Shown here: piece by piece, positions 31,551-42,782 of the stretch
How positions within the stretch are numbered: the first letter of the stretch is position 1
Layout of the letters: each line of letters opens with the position of its first letter
DNA from: Streptomyces actuosus
GTDB lineage: Bacteria; Actinomycetota; Actinomycetes; Streptomycetales; Streptomycetaceae
Assembly (NCBI RefSeq): GCF_016921115.1
Contig: NZ_JAFFZS010000005.1
Location: 186,001-250,000, forward strand
Reading direction: 5' to 3'
Length of the DNA: 64,000 nt
Notes under the pieces: generated by a model
What the model was told of the DNA's origin: nothing
Databases searched by the model: none
The model's input: only the letters and a program-made list of their open reading frames with translations
Made by a program: the position numbers and the translations under genes

Positions 31551-31578
31551 ATGGTCCATTTCCATGGCGAATCCATGG
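31551..31578. promoter_or_regulatory. Candidate MocR operator: ATGGTCCAT plus two CCATGG words
   Basis: ATGGTCCAT (31551-31559) is a perfect palindrome around T. CCATGG repeats at 31562-31567 and 31573-31578, the first overlapping the start codon of the regulator. MocR proteins commonly bind repeated TGG(A/T)CC-like words in the divergent gap they control, so autoregulation is plausible. Confidence 0.4.
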
Positions 31579-32955
31579 GCCACTTTCGGCATCGACCTGC
31601 ATGTGGCACCGGCCGGACCCGGCGTGCGGCGCGGCCTGACCGACGCCCTGCGCGAGGCGGTCCGCACGGGCCGCCTTGCCCCCGGCGCCCGGCTGCCGTC
31701 CTCCCGCTCCCTCGCCGCCGACCTCGGCGTCGCCCGCAACACGGTCGCCGACGCCTACGCCGATCTGGTCGCCGAGGGCTGGCTGACGGCCCGGCAGGGC
31801 TCCGGCACCCGGGTGGCGGAGCGGGCGTCGGCTCCCCGCCCTCCGCAGCGGTCCGCGCCGCGGCGCCGCGAACCGGGCCGGCCGGCGTACAACCTCTACC
31901 CCGGTACCCCCGACCTTGCCTCGTTCCCGCGCGCCGAGTGGCTGCGCGCCGCGCGCCGCGCCCTCACGGCCGCCCCCGCCGACGCCCTCGGCTACGGCGA
32001 TCCCCGCGGACGCGTCGAACTGCGCGCCGCGCTCGCCGGCTACCTGGCCCGCGCCCGGGGCGTGCGCGCCGACCCCGACCGCATCGTCGTCTGCAACGGC
32101 TTCGCGGGCGGCCTGACCCTGCTGACCGAGGTGCTGCTCGCGCGCGGCCTGCGCACCCTCGCCGTCGAGCCGTACGGCCTGGACATCCACTGGGACCTGG
32201 TGGCCCGCTCCGGCCTGGCCACCACCCCGCTGCCGTACGACGACCGCGGCACCCGCGTCGACGGTCTCGGCGAGGCCCGCGCGGTCCTGCTGAACCCCTC
32301 CCACCAGTTCCCGCTGGGCGGCGCCCTGCGCCCCGGGCACCGGGCCGCCGCCGTCGACTGGGCGCGGCGGACGGGCGGACTGATCCTGGAGGACGACTAC
32401 GACGGGGAGTTCCGCTACGACCGCCAGCCCGTCGGCGCGCTCCAGGACCTCGATCCCGACCACGTCGTCTACCTCGGCACCGCCAGCAAGTCCCTGGCCC
32501 CGGGGCTGCGTCTGGGCTGGATGGTGCTGCCGCCGTCGCTGGTCGCGGAGGTGCTCGAACGAGGCGGCGCCGGCGAGGTCGGCGTCCTCGACCAGCTGAC
32601 CCTCGCCGAGTTCCTCGACTCCGGCGCCTACGACCGCCACGTCCGCGCCGCGCGGCTGCGCTACCGCCGCCGCCGTGACGCCCTCGTCGCCGCCCTCGCC
32701 GAACGGGCGCCCCGGGTGCGGGTCACCGGTATCGCGGCCGGACTGCACGCCGTGCTGCGGCTGCCGCCCGGCACCGAGCAGGCGGTCGTGCGGGCCGCCG
32801 CCTGGCAGGGCCTCGCCGTGCCCGGCCTCGCCCGCTTCCGCCACCCGCTGACCGGCGCAGCCCCCCGCACGGACGCCCTCGTCGTCGGCTACGGGACGCC
32901 GCCCGACCACGCGTGGAACGGGGCCCTCGAGGCCCTGTGCCGGGTGTTGCCCTAG
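31564..32955 (+). CDS. MocR-family regulator: GntR helix-turn-helix fused to aminotransferase-like domain
   Basis: 463 residues. A GntR winged helix lies at about residues 15-85 (LPSSRSLAADLGVARNTVADAY). A fold-type I aminotransferase-like domain follows, with the PLP-binding lysine in LGTASKSLAPGLRLGW near residue 310 and the PLP-anchoring aspartate in EDDYDGEFRYDR. Such proteins bind PLP and often control pyridoxal or amino-acid genes. It is divergent from the AhpD gene, its most likely target. The ATG has no strong ribosome site, and translation may begin at the very 5' end of the mRNA. Confidence 0.92.
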   Translation: MANPWATFGIDLHVAPAGPGVRRGLTDALREAVRTGRLAPGARLPSSRSLAADLGVARNTVADAYADLVAEGWLTARQGSGTRVAERASAPRPPQRSAPRRREPGRPAYNLYPGTPDLASFPRAEWLRAARRALTAAPADALGYGDPRGRVELRAALAGYLARARGVRADPDRIVVCNGFAGGLTLLTEVLLARGLRTLAVEPYGLDIHWDLVARSGLATTPLPYDDRGTRVDGLGEARAVLLNPSHQFPLGGALRPGHRAAAVDWARRTGGLILEDDYDGEFRYDRQPVGALQDLDPDHVVYLGTASKSLAPGLRLGWMVLPPSLVAEVLERGGAGEVGVLDQLTLAEFLDSGAYDRHVRAARLRYRRRRDALVAALAERAPRVRVTGIAAGLHAVLRLPPGTEQAVVRAAAWQGLAVPGLARFRHPLTGAAPRTDALVVGYGTPPDHAWNGALEALCRVLP

Positions 32956-33085
32956 GGTGGTCCGCCGAACGGCGGACACGCCGGCGCACCGCCTTCGCGG
33001 GGACCGCGCCCGGCGACGCCGCACCACGGCACGCCGCGCGGGACGCGCCCGCGGCGCGTCACAGCACACCGACGGGGAGACGAAC

Positions 33086-33424
33086 ATGGCGGACACACGC
33101 CGGCAACTACGGTCGACCACGGTCGCGCTCGGAGGCATGGGGCTGCTCGCCGCCGCGCTCACCGCGTGCTCCTCCGACCCGGACAAGCGCTGTGTGGACC
33201 CGGGCAGTTACACCCTCGCCAAGGGCTACCGGGTCGTCTCCGACAAGAACTGCTCGTCGAGTGGGGCGAAGTCCACCGGCTCCTGGTACTACGGCGGCAG
33301 CAAGAAGAGCGGCTACGTGAGCGGCGGTTCGTTCGTCAAGCCCGCCAAGGGCGGCTCCGGCGGCGGCAGCAGCCGTGTCGACCGGGGCGGTTTCGGCGGC
33401 GGCAAGTCCGGCTCCGGCGGCTGA
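33086..33424 (+). CDS. Small Gly/Ser-rich lipoprotein beside a glutathionylspermidine synthase-like gene
   Basis: 112 residues. A lipoprotein signal with an RR pair (ADTRRQLRST) ends at the lipobox LTAC with Cys28. The mature part has two more cysteines, tyrosine-rich SWYYGGSKKSGYVSGGSF and a Gly/Ser-rich end. The layout recalls the YgiB half of the E. coli ygiB-ygiC pair; a YgiC-like gene follows 11 bases downstream. A cell-envelope role is likely, the details unknown. GGGAG precedes the ATG. Confidence 0.82.
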   Translation: MADTRRQLRSTTVALGGMGLLAAALTACSSDPDKRCVDPGSYTLAKGYRVVSDKNCSSSGAKSTGSWYYGGSKKSGYVSGGSFVKPAKGGSGGGSSRVDRGGFGGGKSGSGG

Positions 33425-33435
33425 GGGGCCGGCCC

Positions 33436-34620
33436 ATGAGACGACATGCCATCACCCCGCGCCCCGACTGGCAGCGGATCGTCGAGGAACAGGGACTGAT
33501 CTACCCCCTGACCCGCCACCCCGACGACTCCCTGCGCCCCTACTGGGACGAGAGCGCCTACTACTCCTTCTCCCTCGCCGAGGTCGAGGCGCTGGAGGAG
33601 ACCGTCGAGGAACTGCACCGCATGTGCCTGGCCGCGGCGGACCACATCGTCTCGGCGAATCGTTTCGCCGACCTCGGCATCACCGACCCCCGGATCGCCG
33701 GAGCGGTCACCGAGGCCTGGCACCGGCGCGCCGAACTCCCCTCCGTCTACGGCCGGTTCGACCTGCGCTACGACGGCACCGGCCCGGCGAAGCTCCTGGA
33801 GTACAACGCCGACACCCCCACCTCCCTGGTGGAGGCCGCGTCCCCGCAGTGGTTCTGGATGGAGGACCGCTTCCCGGGCGCCGACCAGTGGAACTCGCTC
33901 CACGAGCGCCTCGTCGCCGCCTGGAAGGAGCAGGACGCGCTGCTCCCGCCGGGCGGCCCGCTGTACTTCGCGCACTCCAGCGCCGACGAACTCGGCGAGG
34001 ACCTCATGACGGTCGCCTACCTCAAGGAGACCGCCGAGCAGGCCGGCCTGGACACCGACTGGATCTCCATGGAGGAGATCGGCTGGGACCCCCTCTCCGG
34101 CCGCTTCGTCGACCACCAGCTCCGCTTCATCCGCAGCTGCTTCAAGCTCTACCCGTGGGAGTGGATGACCGAGGACCGCTTCGCCGACCACGTCCTCGGC
34201 ACCCTCGACAACGGCGGCGGCACGGGCAGCACCCTGTGGATCGAGCCGGCCTGGAAGATGCTCCTGAGCAACAAGGCCCTGCTGGCGGTCCTGTGGGACC
34301 TGTACCCCGGCCACCCCAACCTCCTTCCCGCCCACCTGGACGGCCCCCGCGAACTCGCCGCCGATCGGGGGTACGTGGCCAAGCCGCTGCTGGGCCGGGA
34401 GGGCGCGGGCGTCACGGTGCACGCCCCGGGCGCGGCACCGGTCGTACGCGAGGAGGCCTGCTGCTACCAGCAGCTCGCCCCGCTGCCGGCCTTCGACGGC
34501 CACCACGTCGTCCTCGGCGCCTGGGTCGTCGGGGAGGAGTCGGCCGGTCTCGGCATCCGCGAGTCCTCCGATCTGGTGACGGACGAATACGCCCGGTTCC
34601 TGCCGCACGTGATCCTCTGA
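33436..34620 (+). CDS. Glutathionylspermidine synthase-like ATP-grasp protein (YgiC/YjfC type)
   Basis: 394 residues. It matches the synthetase half of glutathionylspermidine synthases: FDLRYDGTGPAKLLEYNADTP, the metal-binding LWIEPAWKMLLSNKALLAVL, and KPLLGREGAGV that holds ATP. Streptomyces lack glutathione, so the true amine and peptide partners are unknown; an amide ligase acting on envelope or peptide amines is a fair guess. It forms a two-gene operon with the small lipoprotein. GAGGGG lies eight bases before the ATG. Confidence 0.88.
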   Translation: MRRHAITPRPDWQRIVEEQGLIYPLTRHPDDSLRPYWDESAYYSFSLAEVEALEETVEELHRMCLAAADHIVSANRFADLGITDPRIAGAVTEAWHRRAELPSVYGRFDLRYDGTGPAKLLEYNADTPTSLVEAASPQWFWMEDRFPGADQWNSLHERLVAAWKEQDALLPPGGPLYFAHSSADELGEDLMTVAYLKETAEQAGLDTDWISMEEIGWDPLSGRFVDHQLRFIRSCFKLYPWEWMTEDRFADHVLGTLDNGGGTGSTLWIEPAWKMLLSNKALLAVLWDLYPGHPNLLPAHLDGPRELAADRGYVAKPLLGREGAGVTVHAPGAAPVVREEACCYQQLAPLPAFDGHHVVLGAWVVGEESAGLGIRESSDLVTDEYARFLPHVIL

Positions 34621-34632
34621 CGGGGTGTGCGC

Positions 34633-34788
34633 TACACTGGATCTTGAGCCGGTCGCCCGATCGTGTGGCGGCTGACGCTGCGTTGGTGGTCCAAGGAAAG
34701 ACGTCCCGCTTCCTGCGGGGAGATGCAGGTGCAAGGCCTGCCCGGCGCTCCATCGAAGGTCCCCGGCCCCTGCGGCCGGGGACCTTTC
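34633..34788 (+). ncRNA. Probable short structured RNA or attenuated leader upstream of glyA
   Basis: TACACT at 34633-34638 is a good -10 element. It is followed by about 145 bases with small hairpins (CCCGC/GCGGG near 34704-34719; GCAGG 34725-34729 with CCTGC 34737-34741). A textbook terminator ends it: GGTCCCCGGCC (34758-34768) pairs with GGCCGGGGACC (34774-34784), then TTT. glyA starts 190 bases later. It could be a free small RNA or a glyA leader that ends early. It lacks the cores of the glycine, THF, SAM, TPP and cobalamin riboswitches as I know them. Confidence 0.5.
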
Positions 34789-34977
34789 GCATGCCCGGCG
34801 CCTCGCCCGCATGGTGGACGGGGGATCTCCGCCCCGACGGGCCCCCGGTAGGCTGGCGGCCGGGTCGTGACTGGCGCGCTGGGATGGGACGGACCATCGG
34901 GGAGCGGCCCGAGTGACACAGTGCCGTGCGCCTGGGCCGTACCGTGAACGCTGAACGCCGACGTCCGGAGGTCCCTC

Positions 34978-36426
34978 ATGCCAGCCGAGCCTCTCTCCAC
35001 CGAATCCACCGCATTCCGCGCCGCCCTCGACGTCATCGGCGCCGTCGAACCCCGGGTCGCCGACGCGATCCGCCAGGAGGTCGGCGACCAGCGCGAGATG
35101 CTCAAGCTGATCGCCTCCGAGAACTACGCCTCCCCCGCGACCCTGCTGACGATGGGCAACTGGTTCAGCGACAAGTACGCCGAGGGCACCGTCGGCCGCC
35201 GCTTCTACGCCGGCTGCCGCAACGTGGACACCGTCGAGTCCCTCGCCGCCGAGCACGCCCGCGAGCTGTTCGGGGCCCGGCACGCCTACGTCCAGCCGCA
35301 CTCCGGCATCGACGCCAACCTCGTCGCCTTCTGGGCGATCCTCGCCCACCGCGTCGAGGCGCCCTTCCTGGAGCGGACCGGCGTCCGCCAGATCAACGAC
35401 CTCAGCGACGCCGACTGGGCCGAACTGCGGCAGGCGTTCGGCAACCAGCGGATGCTCGGCATGTCCCTGGACGCCGGCGGCCACCTCACCCACGGCTTCC
35501 GCCCGAACATCTCCGGCAAGATGTTCGACCAGCGCTCCTACGGCACCGACCCGGCCACCGGCCTCATCGACTACGAGGCGCTGCGCGCCCAGGCCCGCGC
35601 GTTCGAGCCGCTCATCATCGTCGCCGGCTACTCGGCCTACCCGCGCCTGGTGAACTTCCGGATCATGCGGGAGATCGCCGACGAGGTCGGCGCCACGCTC
35701 ATGGTCGACATGGCCCACTTCGCCGGCCTGGTCGCCGGCAAGGTCCTCACCGGCGACTTCGACCCGGTCCCGCACGCCCAGATCGTCACCACCACCACCC
35801 ACAAGTCGCTGCGCGGCCCGCGCGGCGGCATGGTCCTGTGCGACGACTCCCTCAAGGACCAGGTCGACCGCGGCTGCCCGATGGTCCTCGGCGGCCCGCT
35901 CCCGCACGTCATGGCCGCCAAGGCCGTCGCCCTCGCCGAGGCCCGCCGGCCCTCCTTCCGCGACTACGCCCAGCGCATCGTCGACAACTCCCGCGCCCTG
36001 GCCGAGGGCCTGATGCGGCGCGGCGCGACCCTGGTCACCGGCGGCACCGACAACCACCTCAACCTGATCGACGTCGCCTCCTCCTACGGCCTCACCGGCC
36101 GCCAGGCCGAGCAGGCGCTCCTCGACTCCGGGATCGTCACCAACCGCAACGCCGTCCCGGCCGACCCCAACGGCGCCTGGTACACCTCCGGCATCCGCGT
36201 CGGCACCCCCGCCCTGACCACCCGGGGCCTGGGCACCGCGGAGATGGACGAGGTCGCCGGCCTCATCGACCGCGTCCTGACGGCCGCCGAGCCCGGCACC
36301 ACCAAGTCCGGCGCCCCCTCCAAGGCGGCCCACGTCCTCGACGCCAAGATCGCCGACGAGATCTCCCGGCGCGCCACCGACCTGGTCGCCGGTTTCCCGC
36401 TCTACCCGGAGATCGACCTGGGCTGA
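34978..36426 (+). CDS. glyA: Serine hydroxymethyltransferase, long form
   Basis: 482 residues. A PLP enzyme that converts serine and THF to glycine and 5,10-methylene-[17 protein letters not shown] is the substrate region. NRxYAEG-like [28 protein letters not shown] and the PLP lysine in [15 protein letters not shown] are all present. The form is about 60 residues longer than E. coli GlyA, with an insert near residues 120-170. Together with folD it supplies one-carbon units to purN and purH. CCGGAGGTCCCTC provides the ribosome site. A putative RNA with a terminator lies upstream. Confidence 0.96.
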   Translation: MPAEPLSTESTAFRAALDVIGAVEPRVADAIRQEVGDQREMLKLIASENYASPATLLTMGNWFSDKYAEGTVGRRFYAGCRNVDTVESLAAEHARELFGARHAYVQPHSGIDANLVAFWAILAHRVEAPFLERTGVRQINDLSDADWAELRQAFGNQRMLGMSLDAGGHLTHGFRPNISGKMFDQRSYGTDPATGLIDYEALRAQARAFEPLIIVAGYSAYPRLVNFRIMREIADEVGATLMVDMAHFAGLVAGKVLTGDFDPVPHAQIVTTTTHKSLRGPRGGMVLCDDSLKDQVDRGCPMVLGGPLPHVMAAKAVALAEARRPSFRDYAQRIVDNSRALAEGLMRRGATLVTGGTDNHLNLIDVASSYGLTGRQAEQALLDSGIVTNRNAVPADPNGAWYTSGIRVGTPALTTRGLGTAEMDEVAGLIDRVLTAAEPGTTKSGAPSKAAHVLDAKIADEISRRATDLVAGFPLYPEIDLG

Positions 36427-36479
36427 CCGGCCCCGGCCGCCCTCGGCCCCCGGATCCCGCACGTGCCGGGCCGGGGGCG

Positions 36480-36505
36480 GGTGCGGGGTGCACGCACCCC
36501 GCACC
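36480..36505. terminator. Convergent terminator between glyA and exported protein gene
   Basis: GGTGCGGGGTGC (36480-36491) pairs perfectly with GCACCCCGCACC (36494-36505). The right arm touches the stop codon of the leftward gene. Confidence 0.8.
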
Positions 36506-38454
<1,949 letters not shown>

Positions 38455-38587
38455 CCCCACTGAGCTGTAGAGCACACGGCCCGGACCGTCCCACAGGGCG
38501 TGCCGCGCCGTACAGTCGATAGCCGAAGCTGCCCCGGCAGCCACCCCTGCCCGGGGGCGGCCGGGCGACCTGACGACAGGAGACGAC

Positions 38588-39166
38588 GTGGGGACCGTAA
38601 CGATCGGCGTGTCGATCGCGGTCCCGGAGCCTCACGGCAGCCTGCTCCAACAGCTGCGCGCGGGCTTCGGCGACGCCGCTGCCTTCGGCATCCCCACGCA
38701 CGTCACCCTGCTGCCGCCGACGGAGATCGACGAGGTGCTGCTCGCGGCCGTCGAGGCGCACCTGACGAAGGTCGCGGCGGCCGGGCGGCCCTTCCCCATG
38801 CGGCTGAGCGGCACCGGCACCTTCCGTCCGCTGTCGCCGGTGGTGTTCGTGCAGGTCGTCGAGGGCGGCGAGGAGTGCGCCCGGCTCCAGACGCGGATAC
38901 GCGACGCCTCCGGCCCCGTCGCCCGCGACCTCCAGTTCCCCTACCACCCGCACGTCACCGTGGCGCACGGCATCGACGAGGCGGCGATGGACCGCGCCCA
39001 CGCCGAGCTCGCCGACTACGCGGCCGACTGGCCGTGCACCGGCTTCGCCCTGTACGAGCAGGGGGCCGACGGCGTCTGGCGCAAGCTGCGCGAGTTCCCC
39101 TTCGGCGGCGCGGTGGTGCCGCCCCAGGGTGGCTGTATGGAGCGGGGCACGATCCCCAGCCGCTGA
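38588..39166 (+). CDS. 2'-5' RNA ligase/2H phosphoesterase family protein
   Basis: 192 residues. The two signature histidine motifs of 2H phosphoesterases are present: HVTLLPP near residue 38 and HVTVAHG near residue 125. Family members cleave cyclic phosphodiesters, for example 2',3'-cyclic phosphates on RNA ends. The GTG at 38588 has AGGAGACGAC upstream. It lies 133 bases after trpS in the same direction. The real substrate is not shown by the sequence. Confidence 0.88.
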   Translation: MGTVTIGVSIAVPEPHGSLLQQLRAGFGDAAAFGIPTHVTLLPPTEIDEVLLAAVEAHLTKVAAAGRPFPMRLSGTGTFRPLSPVVFVQVVEGGEECARLQTRIRDASGPVARDLQFPYHPHVTVAHGIDEAAMDRAHAELADYAADWPCTGFALYEQGADGVWRKLREFPFGGAVVPPQGGCMERGTIPSR

Positions 39167-39261
39167 GCGCCCCGCAGGACAGGGCGCGGCGGGCCGGCGT
39201 CCGCCGCACCTCCCCCTCCGGTCGCCGCGCGGGCCACCGCGGCGGGCCGCGGGCCCGGCCG

Positions 39262-40023
39262 TCACAGGAGGAGCGGCAGACGCCGGAACATCCCGCGCGG
39301 CACGTGGCGCAGCACCGACATCACCACCCGCAGCGCGCCCGGCACCCACACCGTCTCCGCCCGCCGCCGCAGCCCCAGCTCGATCGCCGCGGCGACCTCC
39401 TCGGGCGTGCACTCCCACGGCGTCCGGCGCCCGCCCGCCGCGGTCCCGGCGCGCACGGGTCCGGGCCGTACGACCGTCACGTGCACCCCGGTGCCGTGCA
39501 GCGCGTCGCCCAGGCCCTGCGCGAAGGCGTCCAGCCCCGCCTTGCTGGAGCCGTAGATGAAGTCGCCGCGGCGGGCCCGCTCCCCGGCGACCGACGAGAG
39601 CACCACCAGGGAGCCGTGGCCCTGCGCCTGGAGAGCCTGCGCGCTCACCAGTCCCGCCGCCACCGCGCCGGTGTAGTTGGTCTGCGCGACCCGCACGGCC
39701 GCGGACGGCTCGCGTTCGTCGTGCGCCTGATCGCCGAGGACACCGAAGGCGAGCAGCACCATGTCGATGTCGCCCTCGGCGAAGACCTTGCCGAGCGCCG
39801 TCTCGTGGGAGTCGGCGTCGAGCGCGTCGAAGTCGACGGTCCGCACGTCCGCGCCGAGGGCGCGCAGCTCTCCGGCGGCCCGGTCCAGGGCGGGGGAGGG
39901 GCGGCCCGCCAGCCACACCGTGCGGGTGCGGCGGGCGACCAGGCGGCGCGCGGTGGCCAGCGCGATCCTGGACGTGCCGCCGAGGACGAGGAGGGACTGG
40001 GGGAGACCGAAGGCGTCCTTCAC
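39262..40023 (-). CDS. dprE2: Decaprenylphosphoryl-2-keto-ribose reductase-like SDR (DprE2)
   Basis: 253 residues. A short-chain dehydrogenase with an altered dinucleotide motif (LLVLGGTSRIALATARRL), as in DprE2. The catalytic Ser-Tyr-Lys set is in VVLSSVAGERARRG and IYGSSKAGLDAFAQGL. In mycobacteria DprE2 acts after DprE1 to make decaprenyl-phospho-arabinose, the donor for cell-wall arabinan. dprE1 lies upstream in the same direction, 118 bases away, which confirms the identity. Streptomyces have no mycolyl-arabinogalactan, so the arabinose acceptor is uncertain. Confidence 0.88.
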   Translation of the reverse strand: MKDAFGLPQSLLVLGGTSRIALATARRLVARRTRTVWLAGRPSPALDRAAGELRALGADVRTVDFDALDADSHETALGKVFAEGDIDMVLLAFGVLGDQAHDEREPSAAVRVAQTNYTGAVAAGLVSAQALQAQGHGSLVVLSSVAGERARRGDFIYGSSKAGLDAFAQGLGDALHGTGVHVTVVRPGPVRAGTAAGGRRTPWECTPEEVAAAIELGLRRRAETVWVPGALRVVMSVLRHVPRGMFRRLPLLL

Positions 40024-40141
40024 GACAGCTCCTGAGGCGTCTCCGGAGGGCCCGGAGGGTGAGGGAGGGTTGTGTGGGGGTGGTGTGCCGGGTGCCCGGC
40101 GGCCGGGTGGCGCACCGGGGCGGAGGGGGTGCGCCGGCCGC

Positions 40142-41500
40142 CTACAGGGCGAGGCGGCGGGCGAGGTCGGAGACGAACACGCCGCGCGGGTCCAGTTGCG
40201 CGCGCAGCTGCCGGAACTCGTCCAGCCTCGGGTACATCGCGGCGAGCAGATCGGGGCGCAGCCGGGAGTCCCGGGCCAGGTAGACCCGCCCCCCTGCCGT
40301 GGCCACCTCCTCGTCCAGCTCGTCGAGGAACCTGCCGAGGCCCGGCAGCCCGGCCGGGACGTCCAGTGCCAGCGTCCAGCCGGGCACGGGGAAGGACAGC
40401 CAGCCCGGATCGCCCTCGCCGAAGCGCTTGAGGACGGCCGGGAAGGACGGGCAGCGGCGCTGCGCGATACGGCCCACGATGCGGCGCAGGGTGTCCTCCC
40501 GGCCCTCCCCGACGACGAACTGGTACGGCACCAGACCGCCGCGGCCGTAGACCCGGTTCCAGTGCGGCACGCGGTCGAGCGGATGGAAGAAGGCGGAGAT
40601 CCGCTGGAGCTCGCCGGTGCGCGCGCGGGGCGCCTTGCGGTACCACAGCTCGTTGAACCAGCCCACGGTCCGGCGGGTCAGCAGCCCCTCCGGCAGCACC
40701 GGTGGCGGGGCGGGCAGCCGTGAGACGCGCAGGGCCAGGGGATGCCGCCGGGTGTGCGTGCCCTCGGGCAGGGCGTCCAGGGTCGCGTGGTCGCCTCGGG
40801 TGAGGACCGCCCGTCCCAGGGCCGCGCCGCGTGCCAGCAGGTCGATCCAGGCCACCGAGTAGCGGTAGCGGTGGTCGGTGGCGGTCAGCCGGGCCATCAG
40901 GTCGTCGAGGTCGCCGGCGCGCTCCGTGTCGACCGACATGAGCGACGTCTGAACCGGCTGGAGCCGGAGGGTGACCGTCAGGATGACCCCGGTCAGACCC
41001 ATGCCGCCGCACGTGGCGTCGAACAGCGGGGTGCCGCGGGTGACGTTGTGGATGCCGCCGTCGGCCGTGAGCAGTTCGAAGGACAGCACATGGCGGGAGA
41101 AGGACCCCGAGACGCGGTGGTTCCGGCCGTGGATGTCGGCGCCGACCGCGCCGCCGACGGTGACCTGGCGGGTGCCGGGGGCGACCGGCACGAACCAGCC
41201 GAGCGGCAGCAGCACCTCCGTCAGCCGGTGCAGGGAGACGCCCGCGTCGCACAGCACGGTGCCGTCGTCGGCGTCGATGGCGTGGATGCGGTCCAGGCCG
41301 GTCATGTCCAGCACCGCGCCGCCCGCGTTCTGGGCCGCGTCCCCGTACGCCCGCCCCAGCCCCCTGGCGATGCCGCCCCGGACCCCGCACTGCCGGACGG
41401 CGGCGACCGCCTCCTCGTAGCTGCGCGGGCGGATCAGCCGGGCGGCCGTGGGAGCGGTGCGGCCCCACCCGGTGACGGGGACGGTGCGAGGAGCAGACAT
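40142..41500 (-). CDS. dprE1: Decaprenylphosphoryl-beta-D-ribose oxidase-like flavoprotein (DprE1)
   Basis: 452 residues. VAO-type FAD domain: GLGRAYGDAAQNAGG and GGAVGADIHGRNHRVSGSF, both close to mycobacterial DprE1. The C-terminal substrate domain has LSFPVPGWTLALDVP and AMYPRLDEFRQLRAQLDP. In M. tuberculosis the matching segment is GWNICVDFP, whose Cys387 is the benzothiazinone target. Here it is Ala378, with Thr376 for Asn385 and Arg410 for Lys418. It should oxidise the ribose C2 of the polyprenyl phosphate, with DprE2 completing the epimerisation. ATG 41500 has no strong ribosome site. Confidence 0.9.
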   Translation of the reverse strand: MSAPRTVPVTGWGRTAPTAARLIRPRSYEEAVAAVRQCGVRGGIARGLGRAYGDAAQNAGGAVLDMTGLDRIHAIDADDGTVLCDAGVSLHRLTEVLLPLGWFVPVAPGTRQVTVGGAVGADIHGRNHRVSGSFSRHVLSFELLTADGGIHNVTRGTPLFDATCGGMGLTGVILTVTLRLQPVQTSLMSVDTERAGDLDDLMARLTATDHRYRYSVAWIDLLARGAALGRAVLTRGDHATLDALPEGTHTRRHPLALRVSRLPAPPPVLPEGLLTRRTVGWFNELWYRKAPRARTGELQRISAFFHPLDRVPHWNRVYGRGGLVPYQFVVGEGREDTLRRIVGRIAQRRCPSFPAVLKRFGEGDPGWLSFPVPGWTLALDVPAGLPGLGRFLDELDEEVATAGGRVYLARDSRLRPDLLAAMYPRLDEFRQLRAQLDPRGVFVSDLARRLAL

Positions 41501-41792
41501 GGCCCGACGGTATCGCCCGTTCGAGGGCGTTTGGTTCACTTGCGTCGTGACTTGTTCGCCTCCTCCCCGAAATGGGCGATCCACCGGAGACCGCTCCGCG
41601 GTCCCGCGGGCGTGGCGCCCCGGGCGTGCGGAGAGCGTCCCCACGGGCCCGGGGGCAGGCGCCACGCGGCACTCCCCGGAGGGCTCGACCACCCCAGCCC
41701 GCCGGTCGGCCGTCCGCGGCAGGGGCCGCCTGATTCCCGCGGTTCCGGGGAACACGGACATGGGCGGGACGTGAGGAGGGGAGAACCGGATC

Positions 41793-42782
41793 ATGGACTG
41801 GCTGAAGAAGCTCCCCGTCATCGGGCCGTACGTGCCGCGCGCGACGGCCACGCACGCGTGGCGCTCCTACGAGCGCCTGAGCCGGGTGAAGTGGACGCGA
41901 CTGGCCGCGGCGATGACGTTCATCAGCTTCGTGGCGCTCTTCCCGCTGCTCACCCTGGCCGCCGCGATCGCCGCCGCCGCGCTCAGCGACTCCCAGCAGC
42001 AGGACCTCCAGAACAAGATCGCCGACCAGGTGCCCGGCATCTCCGACCAGCTCGACATCAGCGGCCTCGTCGACAACGCCGGCACCGTCGGCCTCATCGC
42101 CGGTGCTCTGCTGCTGCTCACCGGCATCGGCTGGGTCGGCCAGATGCGGGACTGCCTGCGCGCGGTGTGGGAGCTGCCCGACGAGGAGCAGAACCCGGTC
42201 CTCGGCAAGGCCAAGGACATGGGCATCCTCCTCGGTTTCGGCGGCGCCGTCCTGGTCACCCTCGCCGCCTCCACCGTCGCCTCGGCACTGGTCGGCTGGA
42301 TCACCGACCAGCTCGGCATCGACCGGACCGGCTGGGGCGGCATCCTGCTGCACATCGCCGCGTTCGCCGTCGCCGTGCTCGCCGACTTCCTGCTCCTGCT
42401 GTACGTGCTGACCCTGCTGCCCGGCGTCGAACCGCCGCGGCGGCGCCTGGTCGTGGCGGCGCTCATCGGCGCGGTCGGGTTCGAACTGCTCAAGCTGCTG
42501 CTCAGCAGCTACATCCAGGGCGTGGCCGCGAAGAGCATGTACGGCGCGTTCGGCGTGCCCGTGGCACTGCTGCTGTGGATCAACTTCACCGCGAAACTGG
42601 TGCTGTACTGCGCCTCCTGGACGGCCACGCCGAGCCGTTCGGCCGAGGGCACCGAGGAGGCCGAAGGCTCCGAGGAGCCCCGGACCCCCGAGACCGCAGG
42701 GGCCTCAGGAGCCGCAGGGGCCTCAGGGAACACCGTCACCGGCGGCGACGTACCAGATCGGGCAGCGGCCAACGACGGTTGA
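41793..42782 (+). CDS. YihY/BrkB family membrane protein
   Basis: 329 residues with six transmembrane helices, starting at about residue 42 (AAAMTFISFVALFPLLTLAAAIAA). The family motif around MTFISFVALFPLLT and the late KSMYGAFGVPVALLLWINFTA are clear. The acidic Gly/Ala/Glu-rich tail is disordered. Despite old labels as RNase BN, the family is now viewed as envelope proteins of unknown transport or lipid role. GGAGGGGAG precedes the ATG. Its 3' end overlaps the convergent carboxypeptidase gene by 47 bases. Confidence 0.92.
   Translation: MDWLKKLPVIGPYVPRATATHAWRSYERLSRVKWTRLAAAMTFISFVALFPLLTLAAAIAAAALSDSQQQDLQNKIADQVPGISDQLDISGLVDNAGTVGLIAGALLLLTGIGWVGQMRDCLRAVWELPDEEQNPVLGKAKDMGILLGFGGAVLVTLAASTVASALVGWITDQLGIDRTGWGGILLHIAAFAVAVLADFLLLLYVLTLLPGVEPPRRRLVVAALIGAVGFELLKLLLSSYIQGVAAKSMYGAFGVPVALLLWINFTAKLVLYCASWTATPSRSAEGTEEAEGSEEPRTPETAGASGAAGASGNTVTGGDVPDRAAANDG

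Noticed and set aside
34633..34788. Glycine or THF riboswitch before glyA
   Set aside because: The conserved cores of those riboswitches as I know them are absent.
33313..36504. A 1063-residue open frame opposite glyA and the YgiC-like gene
   Set aside because: Same pattern of antisense composition; both forward genes have clear catalytic motifs.
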